Assembly: GCA_003559585.1 (NCBI GenBank)
Contig: PWKX01000038.1
Location: forward strand, 1-29,595
DNA: 29,595 nt
Reading direction: 5' to 3'
Source: Mollicutes bacterium
GTDB lineage: Bacteria; Bacillota_I; Bacilli_A; Izemoplasmatales; Izemoplasmataceae
The notes below the pieces were generated by a model that was given only the letters and a program-made list of their open reading frames with translations, was not told the origin of the DNA and ran no database searches. Position numbers and translations under genes: made by a program. This document shows, piece after piece, positions 7,561 through 14,173 of the stretch. Each line of letters opens with the position of its first letter. Position 1 is the first letter of the stretch.

Positions 7561-8096
7561 GTCATCACCTCGTCCATTGTGTCTTTTTCAATGCCAAACA
7601 TATTAATTTTATGTAAAAAAGCCTTGGCATTACTCTCACCTATCTCAAGATATTCAGCCGCCAAAAGTCTTCTTCTATGCGCAAATTTAGAACCCATTAA
7701 ACCATATCGAATCAAATCTTTGGTCTTAAAATTAGAGGTCATGGTCGCGGTTCGCACTGATGATGATAAGGCATTTTTTATGATCGCTTTATCAACATGT
7801 TCAATGCCTATTTTATTTTTTACTTTATCGTGTGATAAGTGTTTCTTGATAAAAACATGCTTACAAGAACCGACTTCATCGACAAGGGACCGTCTAATCC
7901 GTTCACCAGCACCATCAGGATCAAGCATTAAAATGAGCCCTCTGGTCTTATTTAAACGTTTCAACATCACAATGGTTTCACGTGGAACTTCATACCCGTT
8001 TGTGATGACCACATCCACCTCAGGGAACACCTCAAGGATACGGGCTTTATCGTGATTGCCTTCAACCACAATCACTTCTTTAATCGTGTGTGTCAT
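7527..8096 (-). CDS. rnmV: Ribonuclease M5 (5S rRNA maturase)
   Basis: A Toprim-domain endonuclease that trims precursor 5S rRNA in Bacillota. The Toprim motifs are VVEGNHDKA with the catalytic Glu (about residues 9-17) and LDPDGAGERI (DxD). The C-terminal domain is typical: GLMGSKFAHRRR, then IGESNAKAFLHKINMFGI. The 189 residues match the family. The ATG at 8096 is five bases after the TGA of the upstream lipid kinase gene, whose end (AGGATTGAG) supplies the only Shine-Dalgarno-like bases. Translation is therefore probably coupled. The gene overlaps the start of rsmA by about 34 bases. Confidence 0.93.
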   Translation of the reverse strand: MTHTIKEVIVVEGNHDKARILEVFPEVDVVITNGYEVPRETIVMLKRLNKTRGLILMLDPDGAGERIRRSLVDEVGSCKHVFIKKHLSHDKVKNKIGIEHVDKAIIKNALSSSVRTATMTSNFKTKDLIRYGLMGSKFAHRRRLLAAEYLEIGESNAKAFLHKINMFGIEKDTMDEVMTWVNQAINTQK

Positions 8097-8101
8097 TTAT
8101 C

Positions 8102-9016
8102 TCAATCCTGATTTTTAAAGTATTTATGACGCTTTTTATTGATGATAATTGGTAAAGCTTGCCTTACCACATGTATTGCATTATTGCCTGAGCCTTTTTT
8201 CTCTCCATCTTGATTCCAATGATGAGCATCATCAACCTCAATCACAATGCCCTTTGATTGAAATCGCTTCATCCTAGGCATTTTAGGGGGCTTGATAAAA
8301 AAACCAATGAAAAACAACACGTTATTTAATAAGGGGGTGTACTTATATAATATCACATCAAGTTTTCCATCATCTAAAATCGGTCTGTTAATCATGTTTA
8401 AACTGGCCACACGTCGTGAATTAATCGCCAGCATTAACGTGTAAGTGCCTTTATAGGTTTTGCCTTCCATGGTTGTGATACTCATGTGCATTTTTTTCAG
8501 TCTAAAAAAACGTTTAACCCCTGAGATGATATAAGCAAAAAACCCTAGCAGTCGTTTTAAAAATGATGAGGTTTCATATGAAATATCAATATAACTTCCG
8601 GTGGCACACACATATGAGAAGTACCCATGTTTAGAAACACCAACATCCATAATGACTTTTTGATAAGCTTCAATCACATCTAAAGCGTCATCAAGATCTT
8701 TTGAAATACCAAGTGATGTTCCCAAATCATTGGATGTCCCACTAGGAATATAAGCCACATCTGGTTTATCGTCAAACATCATCAAACCATTTAAACATTC
8801 ATTAAAGGTGCCATCACCCCCTGCAATCACAAGCAATGATGGTTTGGCTTTATTCATAATTTCTTGAACCAACAATTCTGCATGCGTTGGGTAAGTTGTT
8901 TTATATATGTTACACGTGTAACCTAGTGCCGATAAACGGGCTTCTACTTTAGGCAATGCCTGTTCGAATGTTTTCTTACCACTGACCGGATTGTATATGA
9001 GTGTGCATGTTTTCAT
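8102..9016 (-). CDS. Diacylglycerol/lipid kinase family protein (YegS/DgkB type)
   Basis: A soluble lipid kinase with a diacylglycerol-kinase catalytic domain, likely recycling diacylglycerol to phosphatidic acid at the membrane surface. Motifs are NPVSGKK (residues 8-14), the nucleotide-binding loop VIAGGDGTFNECLNGL (about 63-78) and IPSGTSNDLGTSLGI (about 91-105). The C-terminal beta domain ends with a basic tail. The 304 residues match the DgkB/YegS/BmrU group. The exact lipid substrate cannot be read from sequence. The ATG at 9016 has GAGGTG six bases upstream. It heads a tight cluster with rnmV, rsmA and ispE. No promoter is obvious in the 42 bases after pta, so expression may depend on read-through of the pta terminator. 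Confidence 0.9.
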   Translation of the reverse strand: MKTCTLIYNPVSGKKTFEQALPKVEARLSALGYTCNIYKTTYPTHAELLVQEIMNKAKPSLLVIAGGDGTFNECLNGLMMFDDKPDVAYIPSGTSNDLGTSLGISKDLDDALDVIEAYQKVIMDVGVSKHGYFSYVCATGSYIDISYETSSFLKRLLGFFAYIISGVKRFFRLKKMHMSITTMEGKTYKGTYTLMLAINSRRVASLNMINRPILDDGKLDVILYKYTPLLNNVLFFIGFFIKPPKMPRMKRFQSKGIVIEVDDAHHWNQDGEKKGSGNNAIHVVRQALPIIINKKRHKYFKNQD

Positions 9017-9030
9017 AGTGTCACCTCTTA

Positions 9031-9060
9031 AGAATAAAAAAGCTCAGTTAAGAGCTTTTT
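9031..9060 (-). terminator. Short terminator or attenuator after pta
   Basis: AGCTC (9041-9045) and GAGCT (9052-9056), extended by flanking A and T runs, form a hairpin that overlaps the pta stop and is followed by TTTTTTATTCTT on the minus strand. The core stem is short (5 bp of mixed sequence), so read-through to the lipid kinase gene is plausible. Confidence 0.65.
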
Positions 9061-10018
9061 AATCTGTCATCATACTTTGAGCAGCGGTAATGATTGCGGT
9101 GTTATAAACATCCTCAGCGCTACAACCACGTGATAAATCATTCACTGGTTTATTTAAACCGGCTAAAACAGGCCCCATCGCTTCAAAACGGCCAAGACGT
9201 TGTGTAATCTTATAACCGATATTGCCACTGTTTAAATCCGGGAATATAAAGGTATTAGCTTGTCCTGCGACACTGCTGCTTGGAAATTTTTTCTCCCCAA
9301 CACTGCTAACAAAAGCCGCATCAAACTGCATCTCACCATCAATATCAAACTCTGGGTGTTTCTTCTTAGCAATTTTCGCTGCCTTGACCACTTTTTTGGT
9401 TTCATCAGTCACAGCACTCCCATTGGTAGAAAAAGATAATAACGCTACTTTAGGTTCAATCCCAAACATCTTCGCAGCTTTCGCGGATTCAACCGCAAAC
9501 TCCGCCAAATCCTCACTGCTAGGATTAGGATTGATCGCACAATCACCCATGATGTATTTTTCATCATCACGAACCATTAAAAAATAACCAAATGTTTTGG
9601 TGATCCCGGGTTTGGTTTTAATGATTTGTAAAGCTGGTCTTACCGTATCACCAGTAGAGTGGATAGCACCACTCACCAATCCATCAGCTTTATTCATATA
9701 AACCATCATCGTTCCAAAATAATTAGGTTGTTTGACCATTTCCTTAGCTTGTTCATATGTACACTTACCAGCACGTCTTTCAACTAAAGCTTGAACAAAT
9801 TCATTGTACAATGGCGTGTCTAAGGGATCAATCACATCAATGCCAGTCACATCCATTTTTATGCGTTCTTTACGCCCAATTAAAACCGGGGATATCATCC
9901 CTTCTTTAGATAACCTAACAGCGGCTTCTACAATGCGTTCATCGGTGCTTTCTGGAAAGACAATGCGAATGTCTTTACCTTTGATTTTACTTTTTAGTTC
10001 ATCCATAATATTTGCCAT
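9059..10018 (-). CDS. pta: Phosphate acetyltransferase
   Basis: Interconverts acetyl-CoA and acetyl-phosphate. With acetate kinase it yields ATP in fermenting bacteria. The 319-residue protein is the short, catalytic-domain-only form typical of Bacillota. It shows VFPESTDERIVEAA near the start, SGAIHSTGDTVRPALQII in the middle, GDCAINPNPSSEDLAEFA, and FIFPDLNSGNIGYKITQRLG with GPVLAGLNKPVNDLSRGCS toward the end. AAGGAGTG lies about seven bases before the ATG at 10018. It has a consensus promoter facing away from ppaX. No acetate kinase gene is adjacent. Other acyl-phosphate transferases (Ptb) are less likely given the close match to Pta blocks. Confidence 0.95.
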   Translation of the reverse strand: MANIMDELKSKIKGKDIRIVFPESTDERIVEAAVRLSKEGMISPVLIGRKERIKMDVTGIDVIDPLDTPLYNEFVQALVERRAGKCTYEQAKEMVKQPNYFGTMMVYMNKADGLVSGAIHSTGDTVRPALQIIKTKPGITKTFGYFLMVRDDEKYIMGDCAINPNPSSEDLAEFAVESAKAAKMFGIEPKVALLSFSTNGSAVTDETKKVVKAAKIAKKKHPEFDIDGEMQFDAAFVSSVGEKKFPSSSVAGQANTFIFPDLNSGNIGYKITQRLGRFEAMGPVLAGLNKPVNDLSRGCSAEDVYNTAIITAAQSMMTD

Positions 10019-10041
10019 ATTTTCACTCCTTTGTCGCTTCT

Positions 10042-10070
10042 ATTATAAGTTATAATAAAAAAATACTCAA
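10042..10070 (-). promoter_or_regulatory. SigA-type promoter of pta
   Basis: TTGAGT (10065-10070), a 17-base spacer and TATAAT (10042-10047) on the minus strand. Confidence 0.8.
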
Positions 10071-10080
10071 TGATAACGGT

Positions 10081-10109
10081 GTGACCTTTTGCAAAAAACA
10101 TGATAAAAT
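10081..10109 (+). promoter_or_regulatory. SigA-type promoter of ppaX-HIT
   Basis: GTGACC (10081-10086), a 17-base spacer and TAAAAT (10104-10109) with a TGA extension directly before the -10 box. It is divergent from the pta promoter, and the two -35 boxes are 10 bases apart. Confidence 0.7.
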
Positions 10110-10125
10110 GAATTCAGGTGATAAT

Positions 10126-10770
10126 ATGAACAAGATAGATACGATTTTATTTGATTTAGATGGGACATTAATCGACACCAATGACATCATCATTCAAAGT
10201 TATCAACACGCATTTAGCACACATTTTAAAGGTGTGTCTTTATCAAAAGAAGACATCATTGCTTTAATCGGACCACCGCTTAGAACTATTTTTAATCGCT
10301 TTACCAATCAAGACGACCTCGTCGACAAGGCCATTCAAACGTACCTTGATTATTATACTAAGCATGAAAAAGAGATATTCACATTGTACCCACACGTCCT
10401 TAATGTTTTAAAACAATTAAAAAAAGACGGGTTTAAGATTGGCATCGTCACATCGAAATTTTCCAAATCCGCGATGCCTAGTGTAGAACACTTTGAACTG
10501 ATGCCATATTTTGATACCTTTATTGCTTTAGAAGATGTTAAAATACCAAAACCAGACCCTGAAGGGGTTTTTCTTGCCTTAAAACGACTAAATGCAACCA
10601 ACGCTATGATGATTGGTGATAATCAAAGTGATCTTCTAGCTGGTAAACAAGCTGGCATCTTATGTGCTGGTGTAACTTGGAGTATTAAAGGCAGGGACCA
10701 CCTTCAAGAAGTAGCCCCTGATTACATGTTAGAATCAATGCTTGATTTATTAGAAATCTTAAAATCATAA
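10126..10770 (+). CDS. ppaX: Pyrophosphatase PpaX-like HAD hydrolase
   Basis: A haloacid dehalogenase superfamily phosphatase. The four motifs are present: nucleophile Asp10 and Asp12 in FDLDGTL, Thr109/Ser110 with Lys111 (VTSK), Lys142 in KPDPE, and GDNQSD with Asp165 and Asp169. The start FDLDGTLIDTN and the C-terminal stretch AGVTWSIKGRDHL with PDYMLESMLDLL closely follow Bacillus PpaX as I remember it. PpaX hydrolyses the pyrophosphate formed when HPr kinase/phosphorylase dephosphorylates HPr-Ser-P. The broader alternative is a phosphoglycolate-phosphatase-like enzyme. The frame is open back to 10012, but the ATG at 10126 has AGGTG upstream, begins right at the HAD domain and gives 214 residues. 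The HIT gene follows after 16 bases in the same operon. Confidence 0.85.
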   Translation: MNKIDTILFDLDGTLIDTNDIIIQSYQHAFSTHFKGVSLSKEDIIALIGPPLRTIFNRFTNQDDLVDKAIQTYLDYYTKHEKEIFTLYPHVLNVLKQLKKDGFKIGIVTSKFSKSAMPSVEHFELMPYFDTFIALEDVKIPKPDPEGVFLALKRLNATNAMMIGDNQSDLLAGKQAGILCAGVTWSIKGRDHLQEVAPDYMLESMLDLLEILKS

Positions 10771-10786
10771 ATGGGAGTGTGAAACA

Positions 10787-11200
10787 ATGGATTGTATTTT
10801 TTGTAAAATTTTAGATGGTGAAATTCCAGCTTACAAGGTCTATGAAGACGAGCACACCATGGCTTTTTTAGACATCACGCAAGGCACAAAAGGTCACACT
10901 TTATTAATACCTAAAAAACATGTGAAAAACGTGTATGATTTAGATGATGACACTGCAGCAACATTATTTCAAGCTGTACCCAAAGTAGCCAAGGCACTTA
11001 AAAAAGCCTTTAACCCAATTGGATTAAATGTCATCAACAATAACGACCAACCACTACAAAGCGTCTATCATGTCCACATTCATCTTGTGCCTCGTTATGA
11101 TAATGATGGCATGGTTTTAAGTACCATTAACCATCAAGATGATGTATCTAAAGAAACGTTTTTAGAGATTCAAGACGCCATTAAAAACGCATTATCATAA
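10787..11200 (+). CDS. HIT family nucleotide-binding protein
   Basis: A histidine-triad protein of the Hint/Hit branch (137 residues), with nucleoside phosphoramidate or dinucleotide hydrolase activity in the family. The N-terminal CIFCKI (Cys3, Cys6) and LLIPKKHV precede the catalytic triad HVHIHLVPR, with His95, His97 and His99. GGGAGTG lies nine bases before the ATG. It ends the two-gene ppaX-HIT unit and is followed by a strong bidirectional terminator. The physiological substrate is unknown even in well-studied relatives. Confidence 0.95.
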   Translation: MDCIFCKILDGEIPAYKVYEDEHTMAFLDITQGTKGHTLLIPKKHVKNVYDLDDDTAATLFQAVPKVAKALKKAFNPIGLNVINNNDQPLQSVYHVHIHLVPRYDNDGMVLSTINHQDDVSKETFLEIQDAIKNALS

Positions 11201-11240
11201 AAAAAGCCGTTCAATTTTCAAAATTGAACGGCTCATTTTT
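11201..11240. terminator. Bidirectional terminator between the HIT gene and pepA
   Basis: A 14-base perfect inverted repeat: AGCCGTTCAATTTT (11205-11218) and AAAATTGAACGGCT (11220-11233). Flanking A and T runs make it work in both directions, between convergent genes. Confidence 0.9.
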
Positions 11241-12598
11241 TATATTCTGAAGAGGTTTGTTAGTGTTTTAACCATGACACCAGTAGCGCCAGATTCAGAT
11301 TTATAGGCTGTACCAGCAATATCTAAATGAACCCAAGGTACATCCTTATTGATGAAATGTTTGATAAAGGCTGCAGCGGTCGATGAACCAGCTAAACGCC
11401 CACCACTGTTTTTAATATCTGCCACGTTACTTTCAATCAGTTTATCATGGGCTTTATCAACAGGCATTTGCCAAACATGTTCTTTAGATGCTTTAGACGC
11501 TTTTTCTACTGTTTCATAGAATGATTGATTATTGGTAAACGCCCCAACATATGCATCACCTAAGGCGGCAACAACAGCACCGGTTAATGTCGCAACATCC
11601 ACAATCTTTGTTGCGCCTTCTTTTTGTGCAAACCATACCGCATCCGCTAAGGTTAAACGGCCTTCTGCGTCTGTAGAAATGATCTCAATGGTTGTCCCAT
11701 CAGCGGCCACCAGCACATCATCAGGTACAATGGCGTTATCACCAATACGGTTATCGGTCGCAGCTACCACAACACTCACATTAACTGGTAACTTTAATGT
11801 CGCAATGGCTTTTAGAGCACCTAAGACTGTCGCTGAACCACCCATATCCATTTTCATGTTAGGCATAGAGGTGACACCTTTTAAAGAATACCCCCCTGTA
11901 TCATACATCACACCTTTACCAACTAAAGCGGTCATATCATCGTTATTTGGATTGCCTTTATATGTGATATGAATCAATTTTGGGGCATCGGTTGACCCTT
12001 TATTAACACCTAAGAAAGCACCCATTTTCATGGCTTCACAGTCTGCTTTTTCTAAGACATTGACTGTAACGCCATCAATCGCATCTAATGTTTTAGCAAT
12101 GTTGGCTAATTTCTCTGCGTTTAACACATTGTATGGACGGTTGACCAAATCTTTTGTAAAGTTAACCGCTTCACCAATTACCAAGCCTTCCTTAAATGCT
12201 TCTGTGGCTTTTGTGTGGTAGATGGTAGCCGCTTGTTTCGGATCAGACTTTAACTCTGTAAATGCATAATGTTTGGTGGTAATATATTCAGCAACCAAGG
12301 CTTGATGCTCACTTGCAAATGTATCTACTAAGACAATAGCGTCATCTTTTAATGATTTTATACCCCCAAATACAGCTTCGAACTTATCCTCATCATCTAG
12401 GTGTTTTTCATTGAGGATCATCACTTTTTTCGCAGGCATTTTATTGAGTGGGTGAATCAATTCATATGATGACGTCATCTCATCTGCATCAAAATTAAGC
12501 GCTTTAAGGACCGCTTGTGCTGTCAAACTTTCTTTGCGGTTACTTAAAATCAAAATCTTTGTTTCTTGTGTTAAATCAAAATCATTTTGTATTTGCAT
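11240..12598 (-). CDS. pepA: Leucyl aminopeptidase (M17 family)
   Basis: A cytosolic dizinc aminopeptidase that releases N-terminal amino acids from peptides. The C-terminal M17 domain shows the metal and catalytic residues in order: Lys228 (VGKG), Asp233 (YDTGG), Lys240 (SLKG), Asp251 (KMDMGG), then Asp310 and Glu312 with Arg314 in STDAEGRLTLADA. The N-terminal half is the variable macro-like domain of the family. At 452 residues it is slightly short but complete. AGGAGG lies about nine bases upstream of the ATG at 12598. Only 17 bases separate it from the serS stop, with no terminator or promoter between them. It is therefore probably transcribed with serS and under the same T-box control, an unusual and sensible link for a peptide-dependent organism. 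Confidence 0.94.
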   Translation of the reverse strand: MQIQNDFDLTQETKILILSNRKESLTAQAVLKALNFDADEMTSSYELIHPLNKMPAKKVMILNEKHLDDEDKFEAVFGGIKSLKDDAIVLVDTFASEHQALVAEYITTKHYAFTELKSDPKQAATIYHTKATEAFKEGLVIGEAVNFTKDLVNRPYNVLNAEKLANIAKTLDAIDGVTVNVLEKADCEAMKMGAFLGVNKGSTDAPKLIHITYKGNPNNDDMTALVGKGVMYDTGGYSLKGVTSMPNMKMDMGGSATVLGALKAIATLKLPVNVSVVVAATDNRIGDNAIVPDDVLVAADGTTIEIISTDAEGRLTLADAVWFAQKEGATKIVDVATLTGAVVAALGDAYVGAFTNNQSFYETVEKASKASKEHVWQMPVDKAHDKLIESNVADIKNSGGRLAGSSTAAAFIKHFINKDVPWVHLDIAGTAYKSESGATGVMVKTLTNLFRI

Positions 12599-12615
12599 AC
12601 TATGTAGCCTCCTAT

Positions 12616-13890
12616 TTATTTTATGATATCTGTGCCCATGTAGGGTCTTAAAACTTCAGGAACCATGATAGTTCCATCTGCTTGTTGGTAGTTTTCTAAA
12701 ATGGCAACAAACGTTCTTCCAACGGCTAAGCCAGAGCCATTTAATGTATGTACATATTCAGTTTTGCTGTCTTTATCGCGTTTAAAGCGAATGTTAGCAC
12801 GTCTAGCTTGATAGTCTTCTGCATTAGAAATAGAACCGATTTCACGGTAAGTTTTATAGGATGGTAAATAGACTTCAATGTCATAGGTTTTAGCCATTGA
12901 AAAACCAATATCTCCACCACATAGCTCAACCACGCGATAAGGAATGTCTAAAGCTTGTAAAACCGCTTCAGAATTTTTAAGCATCGACTCTAATTCTTGA
13001 TAAGAATCTTCTGGTTTCGCAAACTTAATTAACTCGACTTTGTTAAACTGATGCAAGCGAATGATGCCTCTTGTATCACGACCAGCACTACCTGATTCTT
13101 GTCTAAAAGCGGTTGTGAAAGCAGCATATTTTTTCGTTAACTCATCGCCATTCATGATTTCATCGCGATGTAAGTTAATGCTTGGTACCTCAGCGGTTGG
13201 GTTTAAATAAAGCCCGCGTTTATCTGTAAGCTTAAATACATCGTCTTTAAACTTGGGAAACTGACCGGTGGCTTCTAACGATGCTTCATTGACAATATAT
13301 GGCAACAACACTTCTTCATAACCATGTTTGTCTGTGTGCATATCCATCATAAAGTTGATTAAAGCGCGCTCTAATCTTGCACCTAATCCTTTATAAACCA
13401 CAAAACGACTGGCTGCGATTTTAGCCGCACGTTCAAAATCAAGAATATCTAATGCTGTGGCAATGTCCCAGTGTGGTTTTGGTTCAAAGTCAAAGGTTTT
13501 AAAGCTACCATGTTTTTTTACTTCAACATTATCTGATTCATCATGACCCTCAGGAATGTCTTTGTGTGGTAGGTTTGGGATCATTAATAATTGATGTCTA
13601 ATATCTGATTCAAGCGCTTTTAATTTGATATCATGTTCGCCAATGCTTGCCTTTTGATCATCAATCGCAGCTAAAATCTCTGAGACATCTTTCCCTTCTC
13701 GTTTATATTGACCAATTTGTTTGCTGATGGTGTTGCGTTTAGCTTTTAAGTCTTCAATGGCTTGGATCAATGTTCGGCGTTGTGTATCTTTTGAGATAAG
13801 TTGATCCACGACAGACACATCTTCACCGCGACGTTTTAACATCGCTTTCACAAAATCGGGTTTTTCTCTTAACAATTTCATATCTAACAT
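12616..13890 (-). CDS. serS: Seryl-tRNA synthetase
   Basis: A class II synthetase that charges tRNA-Ser. An N-terminal helical tRNA-binding arm (about residues 25-110, heptad-like and charged) precedes the catalytic core. Motif 2 is FRQESGSAGRDTRG followed by RLHQFNKVELIKF, and motif 3 is NGSGLAVGRTFVAILENYQQ. The start is placed at the ATG at 13890 (MLDMKLLREKP, the family N-terminus, 424 residues), because AAGGAGGT lies six bases upstream. The ATG at 13896 would leave no spacing from that motif. The 240-base leader is a serine T-box riboswitch, so expression should rise when tRNA-Ser is uncharged. pepA follows in the same transcript. Confidence 0.97.
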   Translation of the reverse strand: MLDMKLLREKPDFVKAMLKRRGEDVSVVDQLISKDTQRRTLIQAIEDLKAKRNTISKQIGQYKREGKDVSEILAAIDDQKASIGEHDIKLKALESDIRHQLLMIPNLPHKDIPEGHDESDNVEVKKHGSFKTFDFEPKPHWDIATALDILDFERAAKIAASRFVVYKGLGARLERALINFMMDMHTDKHGYEEVLLPYIVNEASLEATGQFPKFKDDVFKLTDKRGLYLNPTAEVPSINLHRDEIMNGDELTKKYAAFTTAFRQESGSAGRDTRGIIRLHQFNKVELIKFAKPEDSYQELESMLKNSEAVLQALDIPYRVVELCGGDIGFSMAKTYDIEVYLPSYKTYREIGSISNAEDYQARRANIRFKRDKDSKTEYVHTLNGSGLAVGRTFVAILENYQQADGTIMVPEVLRPYMGTDIIK

Positions 13891-13912
13891 TGTCATACCT
13901 CCTTTTTTAAAT

Positions 13913-13947
13913 AAAAAAAGCCTCGTCCCTAATCAAAGGGACGAGGC
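13913..13947 (-). terminator. T-box-controlled terminator before serS
   Basis: A perfect 10-bp stem GCCTCGTCCC (13920-13929) and GGGACGAGGC (13938-13947), followed on the minus strand by seven Ts. Its 5' arm is shared with the antiterminator. Confidence 0.93.
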
Positions 13948-14132
13948 ATTGCCCGTGTTGCCACCCTAGTTGACGCTTTAACACGTCCACTTTCGTCATG
14001 TTAACGGTTTGAAACCGGGAATGATTAGTTCCTCTTAGAGGTAGATTTCATTTGGCTTTATTACCGGTTTACACCTACCACCGGCTCTCTTTAAATAAAG
14101 GATCAAATTACTTAGTCTCTTCGTTGATTTAT
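13913..14132 (-). promoter_or_regulatory. Serine T-box riboswitch leader of serS
   Basis: On the minus strand the leader shows a stem I with a basal AGTA opposite TGAAATCTAC. The TCT in this loop (14043-14045) is a serine codon followed by A, the usual specifier layout. The distal stem has AGAGAGCCGGTGG and AAACCGG. The T-box itself, AGGGTGGCAACACGGG, is at 13952-13967. Its TGGC (13960-13963) is complementary to the GCCA 3' end expected for tRNA-Ser. The T-box can pair with the 5' arm of the terminator to form an antiterminator (13937-13967) with bulge TGGCAAC. The alternative is the terminator at 13913-13947. The T-box differs from the canonical AGGGTGGNACCGCG at two positions. Confidence 0.93.
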
Positions 14133-14138
14133 ATGTTG

Positions 14139-14167
14139 AGTTTAGCAATAATCTGGGGCTTTGTCAA
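14139..14167 (-). promoter_or_regulatory. SigA-type promoter of serS-pepA
   Basis: TTGACA (14162-14167), a 17-base spacer and TAAACT (14139-14144), with TGC directly before the -10 box. It sits just downstream of the gyrA stop. It predicts a transcript start near 14132, which fits the T-box leader. Confidence 0.8.
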
Positions 14168-14173
14168 GACATC

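Noticed and set aside
7579..8055. A 158-codon frame on the + strand opposite rnmV
   Set aside because: It is antisense to a clear RNase M5 gene, has no ribosome-binding site and its product looks like no known protein.
10012..10125. A 38-residue N-terminal extension of ppaX
   Set aside because: It covers the divergent promoters. The ATG at 10126 has a ribosome-binding site and starts at the HAD domain.
11532..11972. A 146-codon frame on the + strand opposite pepA
   Set aside because: Composition (Ala/Thr/Ser-rich) is what the complement of an M17 core gives. There is no promoter or ribosome-binding site.
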